The notes below the pieces were generated by a model. It was not told the DNA's origin. It did not search any database and saw only the letters and a list, made by a program, of their open reading frames with translations. The position numbers and the translations under genes were made by a program. From contig USHB01000098.1 in the NCBI GenBank assembly GCA_900554395.1, positions 1 through 6,205 of the forward strand: DNA of 6,205 nucleotides, given 5' to 3'. This document shows positions 1 through 5,779 of this stretch, piece after piece. Position 1 is the first letter of the stretch, and each line of letters begins with the position of its first letter. This stretch comes from an uncultured Phascolarctobacterium sp. GTDB lineage: Bacteria > Bacillota > Negativicutes > Acidaminococcales > Acidaminococcaceae.

Positions 1-612
1 ACGTTTACGGTGGAATATTTCATCGCATAAAGCCTTCCATGCGCTAATATAAATTTTGGTATTCTTATCCTGTTCTTTTTTAGATAAATTTTTAAATTCA
101 TTAATGTATCTGGGATTAATACCATACATTTCTGGATTTTGATTTATATATTCAGCTGCTACATACTGAATTGTAGTAATACGGTTACATTTCTCTGGCA
201 AATTAAATATCTTGGCGCTTTTGTCTAAAGTAATCTGTTCTACTTTAGCAAACTTTTTACCACGATTAACACCAAGATTTGTATAATGCGCCATTTCTTT
301 ATCAATAGCGCTTACTAAACTGCCTTTGGTGTAATCGGCAGCGCAATACATGCCTTGACCGTATTGAGCACCACCAACGCTGCAATTAATATACCATTCA
401 CCACTGCGAAGTTGTTGCATATAACTATTTAATTCTTTTTTCGAGGAAGCAGCATATACACGTTTCGCAATAAAATGGTCCTCCTCTACCAAATTTTTAA
501 AATCTTTCGCATTAACAAGCCTTGGCAATCCATTAAATCCACTGATAATCAATAATGTCATCAATTTCATATTTAAATTGCTCAGGGCGTCTTTTCCATT
601 TGCCTGCAACAT
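1..612 (-). CDS. ART-like toxin domain downstream of MuF, partial (3' end off window)
   Basis: This frame is open from a stop at 628-630 to the left edge, giving at least 204 codons; its C-terminus lies outside the window. I chose ATG 612 because AAGGA sits four bases upstream. In-frame ATGs at 570 and 561 have no clear ribosome site. The first 24 residues overlap the end of MuF out of frame and look meaningless; recognisable protein starts at residue 25 (GFNGLPRLV), exactly at the MuF stop. Visible features are Arg51 in AKRVYAAS, a glycine-rich core at residues 80-94 (GGAQYGQGMYCAADY), and a strand-like KVEQITLDKSAKIF at 123-136. From my knowledge of MuF-associated toxins, this resembles a phage ADP-ribosyltransferase of the Arg-Ser-Glu type, which would transfer ADP-ribose from NAD+ to a target. 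The catalytic glutamate cannot be assigned. The last third is rich in Lys, Asn and Ile and AT-rich (12 of 60 bases are G or C at 61-120). It may be a separate gene or the broken C-terminal half of MuF. Confidence 0.62.
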   Translation of the reverse strand, partial: MLQANGKDALSNLNMKLMTLLIISGFNGLPRLVNAKDFKNLVEEDHFIAKRVYAASSKKELNSYMQQLRSGEWYINCSVGGAQYGQGMYCAADYTKGSLVSAIDKEMAHYTNLGVNRGKKFAKVEQITLDKSAKIFNLPEKCNRITTIQYVAAEYINQNPEMYGINPRYINEFKNLSKKEQDKNTKIYISAWKALCDEIFHRKR

Positions 613-1708
613 TTTTTCCTTCAACAACTATATGTTCTTTTTTCGCCGTTACTTCCTGCAAATCCTCTTTATCGCCGCCGTCAACAAATTTCTTTTTCCA
701 TTCGCTGTACTTCATCTTGCCCGGCACATAGTAAACCTTGCCGCCGTCATCACGTGCAGCACGCAGCCCGCTGTCCAACCCTTCAATATGTGGCACTGTA
801 CAACTGCGGCACCACGGATGAAGCGGCGGCGCAGTAACACCCGCCTTAAATTCGGACATTTTAAATACTTTGCCGTCCATGCTTCGGCAAATTTCGGACG
901 TCCTGCGGTCCAGCGTTGCAAGTATCTCATACCGTTCAACGCCCAAATCCTTCATACTGTCTTTTTCGCCGAGGCTGGCAAAATACGCGCTTTCCGTAGC
1001 AATAAGTCTGCCAGCATTAGACAATGAGCTGTTCATGCGCTTAGCAAAACTCTGTACAATTTTTAGCTGCGCATCACCGCGCACAAGCCCTTGCACAAGT
1101 TCATTTTGCAGATTATTTATTAGTTTATCCTTATCAGCCCACAGTCGCTGCGAAAAATTCAATCCGTCAGTAGCCCACGGCTTTGAGAGCAGCCTTTCCA
1201 GCCTTGCATCATCAATCTGCTGAACATCAAAACCGGTGCTAAAGCCTTTTTGCAGTTCGTACGCAGTTTGATAATAGCTGTCGCTATAAATACTGCGCAT
1301 CGCCTTATCCATGCCGTCCAGCTGATTGCCGTAAAGTTCTTCAAGGTGCTGCTGGATTTGCATTTGCAAAGCTTCAAGCCGGGATATATGATACTTTGCC
1401 GATGCGTTTTCAAGCGACTTACTCCAATCAGCCGAAACTCCATTTTCTTTCCCGCGCTTGATATATTCTTCAAGGGTCAATTTAAAGTCTTTTAACTGTG
1501 AGTTTGTAAGCAGCTTTTTGGCATCGGCATAAGTAATCTGGTTATTTACAGCAAGCCGCATATACCAGCGGGCAATATCTTTTTCAATGCTTTCCATTGC
1601 CGCGCGGTACATACGTTCTGCTTCATCGTAATAATCCATACCGGATTTAAGCTGCGCTTCTGTTACCTGCTCGAAGCGCTCCTGCCAGTATTTTTCATTC
1701 GTTATCAT
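533..1708 (-). CDS. MuF-type minor head (head morphogenesis) protein
   Basis: This 391-residue protein belongs to the phage Mu gpF / SPP1 gp7 family of minor capsid proteins, which bind near the portal and can be ejected with DNA. Residues 1-160 are mostly helical and charged. The MuF domain spans about 205-310: RLIATESAYF (234-243), DRRTSEICRSMDGKVF (267-282) and the hallmark PPLHPWCRSC (294-303), whose Cys274, His297, Cys300 and Cys303 may form a metal-binding or structural cluster. A conserved-looking tail follows, with YVPGKMKYSEW (327-337) and WKRRPEQFKYEIDDIIDYQ (371-389). The ATG at 1708 overlaps the portal stop by 14 nt, and a GGTG lies 9 nt upstream, so translation is probably coupled. 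The protein stops two residues after IDDIIDYQ, the point where MuF proteins with toxin tails would continue into GF-G-P; the toxin-like continuation lies in another frame at 1-540. The MuF assignment is firm, but whether 391 residues is the ancestral length is not. Confidence 0.93.
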   Translation of the reverse strand: MITNEKYWQERFEQVTEAQLKSGMDYYDEAERMYRAAMESIEKDIARWYMRLAVNNQITYADAKKLLTNSQLKDFKLTLEEYIKRGKENGVSADWSKSLENASAKYHISRLEALQMQIQQHLEELYGNQLDGMDKAMRSIYSDSYYQTAYELQKGFSTGFDVQQIDDARLERLLSKPWATDGLNFSQRLWADKDKLINNLQNELVQGLVRGDAQLKIVQSFAKRMNSSLSNAGRLIATESAYFASLGEKDSMKDLGVERYEILATLDRRTSEICRSMDGKVFKMSEFKAGVTAPPLHPWCRSCTVPHIEGLDSGLRAARDDGGKVYYVPGKMKYSEWKKKFVDGGDKEDLQEVTAKKEHIVVEGKNVAGKWKRRPEQFKYEIDDIIDYQWI

Positions 1709-3077
1709 CTACATTTTCACCGCCCTGCTGGTTAAAAGCCTTACGGTAAATATCGGCAGCTTTGGCAGCCTGTTCTTTTTCAGCGGCCAGTTCTTTTTCC
1801 TCATCTTCGGCATTTTCAACAAACGGATGATTTTTAAGTATCGTCTTATTGCTGATTACGCCGACCGATTTACTGCACATGTCAACCAGCTCAGCATCGT
1901 TGCGAATACTGGTGCGTGTCCAAGTCTGTATAATCTGTTCCGGCTCCTTGCCACTGTAATGACGGCTTATCGCACGTACCAGTTCGCCAAAGCCCTGCCG
2001 GAACTCCGTTTCCATCAGCCCTGCTTTCAATTCAAGCAGCGAATACAGAAATTTCATTGCCTCGCCGCTGGTATTATCAAAGCCCTGCTGCTGCGGGTCA
2101 ATGCCCTGCCCCATATCAAAAATAGCCTTGCGGGTAATATCCAGCAGCTTATCGCGGGCTTCCACCGGAATGTCAATAGTAAGCGTAGATACGCCGGATT
2201 TATCATCACTACCAGCGCTTTCAGTCTGAATGGTTTTGTAATACTTAAAGTCGGATAAAAATTGCTTTAAATTTGCGCCGCCGTAATTAGTCAGTACGAA
2301 AATAACTTGCTGTATGTCTTCGAGGTCGTCAACAAAGCCGCTGTATGTTTTATCATAGCTGTCTATTAAGTGTTTAATTTTATCAAGGTCGCTGGTGCAA
2401 ACATTGTTATTTGGAAAAGCAATAAAAGGCACTGCGCCTAAATTATGCTTATAAACACTGGTAGGTTGCACCATGCCGTCAAGCGTTGCACAACTAAACA
2501 TATCAAACGGCTGGAATATATCAGCATGTTTACGGTATGCCTGGCATTCGGTATCGTTCCAAAGTTCATAAATTTGCCATTCCATACCACTATCATCTAC
2601 CATGCGATATGTACGCAGTACAGCTTCTAATTCTTTTTCTAATCGCAGAGAATAAACCGGATAAACCTGCGCCGACGGCACAACCGCATAACTAAAACCT
2701 TTTTTATCATCAATCCAGTAATGCAGCCAGCCAACACCGGCATTAGATGCATCCACGCACAAATCTTTGCATTTTTTCGCATAACCATCACCAAGCGTAG
2801 CCGCGACAATTTCATTAAGCGTATCATCTTTAGTGTCAAAAATTGGCGGTGCAGTAAACAGGTAGCTTGCCTTTTGGTCCACTAAAAGACCGTGGAAATT
2901 AAAGGCAATTCTGTTGTCCGCATTACGCAAAGGTTCATCGCATTTATCCTTTGGCTTACGATGCATGATATCATTATTACCCAAATAATAACGCATTGCT
3001 ATATTCGCTTTAGCCAGAAAATCAGCGTGTAATCCTTCATATTTTGTTATCAGTTTTTTTGCTACTTCAAGTTCCAT
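1695..3077 (-). CDS. Phage portal protein, SPP1 gp6-like family
   Basis: This 460-residue portal protein would form the dodecameric ring at one capsid vertex through which the terminase pumps DNA and to which neck and tail attach. It fits the SPP1 gp6-like portal family in length and layout. Visible marks are NADNRIAFNFHGLLVDQKAS (52-71) leading into YLFTAPP, the wing-region VVPSAQVYPVYS (132-143), HNLGAVPFIAFPNN (211-224), and the NTSGEAMKFLYSLLELKA stretch (335-352) that corresponds to the stem and tunnel helices. The C-terminal 40 residues are an acidic, Glu/Lys/Ala-rich tail. ATG 3077 is preceded by AGGAG at a spacing of 7, and that ribosome site overlaps the terL stop codon, leaving a 10-nt gap. 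The gene ends inside the start of the MuF gene (14-nt overlap). Gene order terS-terL-portal-MuF supports the call. No truncation or missing motif is seen. Confidence 0.95.
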   Translation of the reverse strand: MELEVAKKLITKYEGLHADFLAKANIAMRYYLGNNDIMHRKPKDKCDEPLRNADNRIAFNFHGLLVDQKASYLFTAPPIFDTKDDTLNEIVAATLGDGYAKKCKDLCVDASNAGVGWLHYWIDDKKGFSYAVVPSAQVYPVYSLRLEKELEAVLRTYRMVDDSGMEWQIYELWNDTECQAYRKHADIFQPFDMFSCATLDGMVQPTSVYKHNLGAVPFIAFPNNNVCTSDLDKIKHLIDSYDKTYSGFVDDLEDIQQVIFVLTNYGGANLKQFLSDFKYYKTIQTESAGSDDKSGVSTLTIDIPVEARDKLLDITRKAIFDMGQGIDPQQQGFDNTSGEAMKFLYSLLELKAGLMETEFRQGFGELVRAISRHYSGKEPEQIIQTWTRTSIRNDAELVDMCSKSVGVISNKTILKNHPFVENAEDEEKELAAEKEQAAKAADIYRKAFNQQGGENVDDNE

Positions 3078-3084
3078 ATAAAAA

Positions 3085-3090
3085 CTCCTA
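3085..3090 (-). promoter_or_regulatory. Ribosome binding site of portal gene, overlapping terL stop
   Basis: TAGGAG on the minus strand lies 7 nt before ATG 3077 and contains the TAG stop codon of terL. Terminating terL ribosomes therefore sit on the portal ribosome site, which suggests re-initiation or coupled expression. Confidence 0.8.
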
Positions 3091-4479
3091 TTTTAAAATC
3101 CTCATACTGCCATTGCCAGCAAGGTCTTCCGCAATGCCAGTTGTAGCGTCAGGCGCATCATCGTGTTTATTTTTGCCCTGGCGTTGGTAGCGGGTCATTG
3201 CATCGTAATATTCTGGCCAGCGGTTTTTCCAATTTTCCGGAAAATAAATGTGTTCCATAACCCAGGTCGAATTAGATAATATGCGAGCCTGTTTATTTTT
3301 AGATTGGTGAAACCATTTAACAATACACTGGTTGCTGCCGTAATTATCAGCAAGTTGCTTACGCACAGCGCTGGCAAAGCCCCTGCCGCCATTGTTGCTT
3401 TCAATCTTAGCTACATTTACGCCGTTATTAAGAAGCATTGCAGCAGTCCGCGGCTCAGTGTCTTCCATCGGCGCGTCCGTATAAAGTACATCAAGCACAT
3501 ACGCCTCGTTGGCGAACGTGACCCCGTAAACAATGCTGCACAAAAAGTCGCTGCCTTCGTCAGCGGTATCGGTATAACTGCGTATCTGTTTAAACTGCAG
3601 CAGCTCGCCGCTGTACGTTTTAAACTTGCTGTACAGCCTGCCTTTAAGGTCAATCGGCTCTTGCTGATAATTGGCAGACCAAATATCAAGGCCCATTAAG
3701 CGTTTTTTCTCAGCGCAGCTTTCGGCAGATAGCACTTCGTCGCACAACATGCTGCCATCGTCCTGAACGGCTTTCAGATTGATGTGCACCGTCTGTTCTG
3801 CTGGAAAATAATTAAGCGCTTTGCCAGCTAAATCATCACTGGCCCAGCGCGTCATTATCAGTATTATTTTGCCGCCTTCTTCCAATCGGGAGAGCATAGT
3901 ATTTGTAAACCAGTCCCAATGCTTTTCTTTAACATCTTCGTTATAGGCTTCTTCGGCGTTTTTTATAATATCGTCAATTATCATCAACTGGCAGCCGAAG
4001 CCGGTCGCTGTACCGGTCGGTGACGTAGCCAGGTAATTATCGTTATGCCCTTCAAGGCTCCATAGATTCATAGCGCCGTCACCGCGTTTAATGGCGATGC
4101 CGGGGAATACATCTGAATAAACAGGTTTATAAATGCTGCCTTTTGTTTCCATAATGTCATTGCGGATTTTCTTACTGCTGCGCGTTGACAACGTTTCGTT
4201 GTAACTGCCAAGCATTATTTGCAGTTCCGGGTTTTTACCCAGCAGCCACTCTACGTAATTTAAAACGGTATACGTTTTTCCGTGGCGCGGCGGCGTATTA
4301 AGCACCAGCAGCCGCTTATCAGATTTTATGAAGTCTTCAAGTGCATCACAAAGCTGAACAAGATATTCGCGCTCAGTTTTATAAAATTTCGGATTGCGCA
4401 GCTGAGCGTAATAAAAAAAGCGCCTGCGAGCAAGCTCGCACTTAGCGCCTAAAGCAACCAGTTTTTTATCCATCGGCAT
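3088..4479 (-). CDS. terL: Terminase large subunit (packaging ATPase and nuclease)
   Basis: This 463-residue motor protein cuts concatemeric phage DNA and drives it through the portal by ATP hydrolysis. The N-terminal ATPase shows Walker A in NTPPRHGKT (61-69; Lys68, Thr69), Walker B in LMIIDD (165-170, Asp169 followed by Asp170), and a coupling motif IMTRW (208-212). The C-terminal RNase H-like nuclease shows SYTDTADEGSDF (301-312), IESNNGG (359-365, Glu360) and HDDAPDA (439-445), the usual three acidic clusters. All key residues appear intact. Translation can start at ATG 4479 or at ATG 4473 two codons later; neither has a good ribosome site, and the 14-nt overlap with terS suggests translational coupling. 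Codons 11-23 also encode a terminator-like hairpin with a T tract. The length is typical of SPP1-like TerL proteins. TerL should work with TerS (4466-4975) and dock on the portal (1695-3077). Confidence 0.97.
   Translation of the reverse strand: MPMDKKLVALGAKCELARRRFFYYAQLRNPKFYKTEREYLVQLCDALEDFIKSDKRLLVLNTPPRHGKTYTVLNYVEWLLGKNPELQIMLGSYNETLSTRSSKKIRNDIMETKGSIYKPVYSDVFPGIAIKRGDGAMNLWSLEGHNDNYLATSPTGTATGFGCQLMIIDDIIKNAEEAYNEDVKEKHWDWFTNTMLSRLEEGGKIILIMTRWASDDLAGKALNYFPAEQTVHINLKAVQDDGSMLCDEVLSAESCAEKKRLMGLDIWSANYQQEPIDLKGRLYSKFKTYSGELLQFKQIRSYTDTADEGSDFLCSIVYGVTFANEAYVLDVLYTDAPMEDTEPRTAAMLLNNGVNVAKIESNNGGRGFASAVRKQLADNYGSNQCIVKWFHQSKNKQARILSNSTWVMEHIYFPENWKNRWPEYYDAMTRYQRQGKNKHDDAPDATTGIAEDLAGNGSMRILK
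4413..4448 (-). terminator. Terminator-like hairpin inside the 5' end of terL
   Basis: On the minus strand, TGCGAG (4440-4435) pairs perfectly with CTCGCA (4430-4425) around a CTTG loop. GCGC on the left (4448-4445) can pair with GCGC on the right (4423-4420) across a TAAG bulge. Seven T residues follow at once (4419-4413), then ATTA. This is the form of an intrinsic terminator, but it lies 31 nt into the terL reading frame, where it encodes KCELARRRFF. A translating ribosome would keep it from folding. It may be an attenuator, or it may be a chance result of codon choice. Confidence 0.4.
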
Positions 4480-4975
4480 CAGCCAGCTTTTTAAGCTCTG
4501 CTTCCGTCAGGTTTGCATAAGGGTTAGCAACCGCTCCGGACAGTTCCAGTTTATCATTAAACATTCCTAAATGCCTGCCGAGCATTTCCAGCGCCCTGCT
4601 TTTATCCAATTTTATTTCAATGCCGGCCTGCGTTTGCTTAATGCCAACGATAGCCGCTTGCTGTAGTGGCGTAAGCATAGATGTCGGCTTAATTATAACT
4701 ATGCCATCTTCAACACATGCGTAGTCGGTGGCTTTGGCAAAAGCCATTGCCGCAAGCTCTTTAACAACACGGTCTTGTGTTATTTCAGTGCGTTTAGAAC
4801 GCTCTGCTTTCAGTTCTGCTATTTTTTCTTGGATGTTAAGTTTTGATAAGTTTTGTGCACCCTGTTCACGGGCAGTATTCGCCGAATAACCGGCGCGAAT
4901 AGCAGCCTGCGTTGCATTAAGGTCAATTAAATATTCTTCGCAGAAACGCTCCTGCTTTGGTGTAAGTTTTGCCAT
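4466..4975 (-). CDS. terS: Terminase small subunit (DNA recognition)
   Basis: This 169-residue protein recognises the phage packaging site and recruits TerL to it. The N-terminal half is classic for the Terminase_2 family: LTPKQERFCEEYLIDLNATQ (4-23), AAIRAGYSANTAREQGAQNL (24-43) and KLNIQEKIAELKAERSKRT, which form a helix-turn-helix DNA-binding domain followed by a helical oligomerisation segment. The middle contains a small strand-rich part (residues 85-122), and the C-terminus (about 150-169) should contact TerL. ATG 4975 has a near-perfect ribosome site, AAAGGAGGTG at 4981-4990, the strongest in the window, fitting its place as first gene of the packaging operon. Its stop overlaps terL by 14 nt. 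Packaging sites commonly lie in or near terS, which makes the structured DNA just upstream of interest. The family assignment is firm. Confidence 0.96.
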   Translation of the reverse strand: MAKLTPKQERFCEEYLIDLNATQAAIRAGYSANTAREQGAQNLSKLNIQEKIAELKAERSKRTEITQDRVVKELAAMAFAKATDYACVEDGIVIIKPTSMLTPLQQAAIVGIKQTQAGIEIKLDKSRALEMLGRHLGMFNDKLELSGAVANPYANLTEAELKKLADADG

Positions 4976-4980
4976 TTTGC

Positions 4981-4990
4981 CACCTCCTTT
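4981..4990 (-). promoter_or_regulatory. terS: Strong ribosome binding site of terS
   Basis: AAAGGAGGTG on the minus strand, with GGAGG 7 nt before ATG 4975, is close to a perfect anti-Shine-Dalgarno match. It fixes the terS start. It lies 11 nt beyond the end of the folded leader module, so it is probably free of that structure. Confidence 0.9.
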
Positions 4991-5001
4991 ACTATGTATT
5001 T

Positions 5002-5077
5002 TAACGGCAGTTGGTGGATTACCCTACCAACACACGCATCTTTCAGCGTGGATAGGTGCGCCCCATCTATGCCGTTA
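5002..5077 (-). other. Structured leader module A: 76-nt four-way junction
   Basis: TAACGGCA (5002-5009) and TGCCGTTA (5070-5077) form a perfect 8-bp closing stem. Between them lie three consecutive hairpins: 5010-5031 (GTTGGT/ACCAAC, 6 bp, extendable), 5033-5050 (CACGC/GCGTG, 8-nt loop) and 5051-5067 (GATGGG/CCTATC as read on the minus strand, one G-T wobble). Only three junction bases stay unpaired. The size and cloverleaf shape recall a tRNA, but there is no TTC-type T loop, no D-loop GG in the right place and no clear anticodon loop, so I do not call a tRNA. It could act as RNA (leader or small RNA) or as DNA (cos/pac site for TerS/TerL). It begins 27 nt upstream of the terS start codon. 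Confidence 0.5.
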
Positions 5078-5084
5078 TAATCTG

Positions 5085-5158
5085 GTGGCCTGCGCGCTTA
5101 GGAAGGATTGGCAAATTGGTTAAGCTGCCTCTTGGCAGCCCGGCTCCACGCAGGCCAT
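5085..5158 (-). other. Structured leader module B: 74-nt stem-closed element
   Basis: TGGCCTGCG (5086-5094) and CGCAGGCCA (5149-5157) form a perfect 9-bp, GC-rich closing stem, extendable by a G-T pair. Inside is a second hairpin, GCTGCC (5124-5129) with GGCAGC (5134-5139), around a TCTT loop; a minus-strand GGAG (5147-5144) could also pair weakly with the TTCC run near 5101-5104. The rest (about 5105-5123) is single-stranded in this fold and holds two TTGG repeats. It sits 8 nt from module A, and I find no reading frame with a start and ribosome site in it. Together the two modules fill the gap between the upstream terminator and the terS ribosome site. Confidence 0.45.
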
Positions 5159-5165
5159 AAAATGC

Positions 5166-5191
5166 AAAAGCCGCCAGTAAATACTGACGGC
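5166..5191 (-). terminator. Intrinsic terminator after the membrane protein gene
   Basis: On the minus strand, GCCGTCAGT (5191-5183) pairs with ACTGGCGGC (5178-5170) with one G-T wobble around a 4-nt ATTT loop. TTTT (5169-5166) follows, then GC and another T run. It starts 21 nt after the stop codon of the membrane protein gene. The T tract is short, so termination may be partial. Its position implies that terS needs its own promoter, read-through, or antitermination. Confidence 0.75.
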
Positions 5192-5212
5192 TTTCGCGGA
5201 CTAATATTTCTT

Positions 5213-5779
5213 TTATTTCTTTGCATATTTATTTTGCAATTCTTTAGCTTTGTTATCGTCAACAAGCTTTTTATCTTGATTGTTGTTTGTTTCTTCGGTA
5301 TCAGAAAATAATACTATCATTACGAATCTTATTACTCTATATGAACTTCCAATACTATAGCCGCACAGAAAAGTCCAAATCACTTCAAGACATCGTAACA
5401 CATTATTGTTTTCGAGGTATTTTATCTTTAAAACTATTAAAAGAAAAATGGAATAAAATATTAGAAACGCCCCAAAATGTAAACTATTCATAAAATAATT
5501 TTTTAATGTTTTTCTAGCTCCACCTTCGCTTATAGACCAGAATCGTTTAATTGCCGGTTTATCTTTTATCGTTGCAATAATTCCTAATAAAACTCCTACA
5601 AAGCCTATAATAACTGTAGTTATAGTAATTACCAAATTAAAAACTTTTTCTAAATCATCTATAGTTAAATTAAAATTTTCACCAAAAAAATAGCCCAAAC
5701 CAGCTAAAACAAAACCGCAAATTACCGGCCCACATTTTTCTATATAATATTCAACTGTTTGAGGCTTCCAAAATTTCAT
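5213..5779 (-). CDS. Hypothetical four-helix membrane protein
   Basis: This protein has 188 residues from ATG 5779. AAGGTG lies six bases upstream of that ATG; a GTG three codons earlier (5788) is part of this ribosome site and is less likely to be the start. I do not recognise the family. Four hydrophobic segments are visible, at about residues 16-33, 47-70, 98-118 and 129-157. A basic loop lies between helices 2 and 3 (KDKPAIKRF, then GGARKTLKNY), which suggests a cytoplasmic loop and both termini inside. The last 30 residues (about 158-188) form a polar tail rich in Asn, Asp and Lys. The gene is AT-rich (13 of 60 bases G or C at 5641-5700), unlike terS to MuF. It overlaps the upstream gene by 29 nt and is followed by a terminator. 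A role in superinfection exclusion, or as the membrane part of a two-gene defence unit, is possible but has no motif support. It is not an evident holin, because its place and length do not fit. Confidence 0.75.
   Translation of the reverse strand: MKFWKPQTVEYYIEKCGPVICGFVLAGLGYFFGENFNLTIDDLEKVFNLVITITTVIIGFVGVLLGIIATIKDKPAIKRFWSISEGGARKTLKNYFMNSLHFGAFLIFYSIFLLIVLKIKYLENNNVLRCLEVIWTFLCGYSIGSSYRVIRFVMIVLFSDTEETNNNQDKKLVDDNKAKELQNKYAKK

Noticed and set aside
533..545. Programmed +1 frameshift site at the MuF stop
   Set aside because: The last sense codon ATT would have to re-pair on TTT, a poor match, and there is no RF2-like motif or stimulatory structure visible. Kept only as an alternative within the split-fusion finding.
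578..1027. Plus-strand open frame of about 149 codons antisense to MuF
   Set aside because: It has no ribosome site and low-complexity hydrophobic content, and it lies fully opposite the well-supported MuF gene; it is a shadow frame.
5075..5081. TATAAT on the plus strand (and TATAAC on the minus strand) as a promoter -10 box
   Set aside because: No acceptable -35 box lies 16-18 nt upstream on either strand, and the motif overlaps the closing stem of the four-way junction. Too weak to annotate.
5002..5158. One or two tRNA genes in the terS leader
   Set aside because: Length and cloverleaf shape fit, but no TTCRA-type T loop, no correctly placed D-loop GG and no standard anticodon loop are present on either strand.
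5108..5311. Short plus-strand frame spanning the leader and terminator
   Set aside because: It crosses the terminator hairpin and runs into the membrane protein gene on the opposite strand; no ribosome site or protein-like signal.
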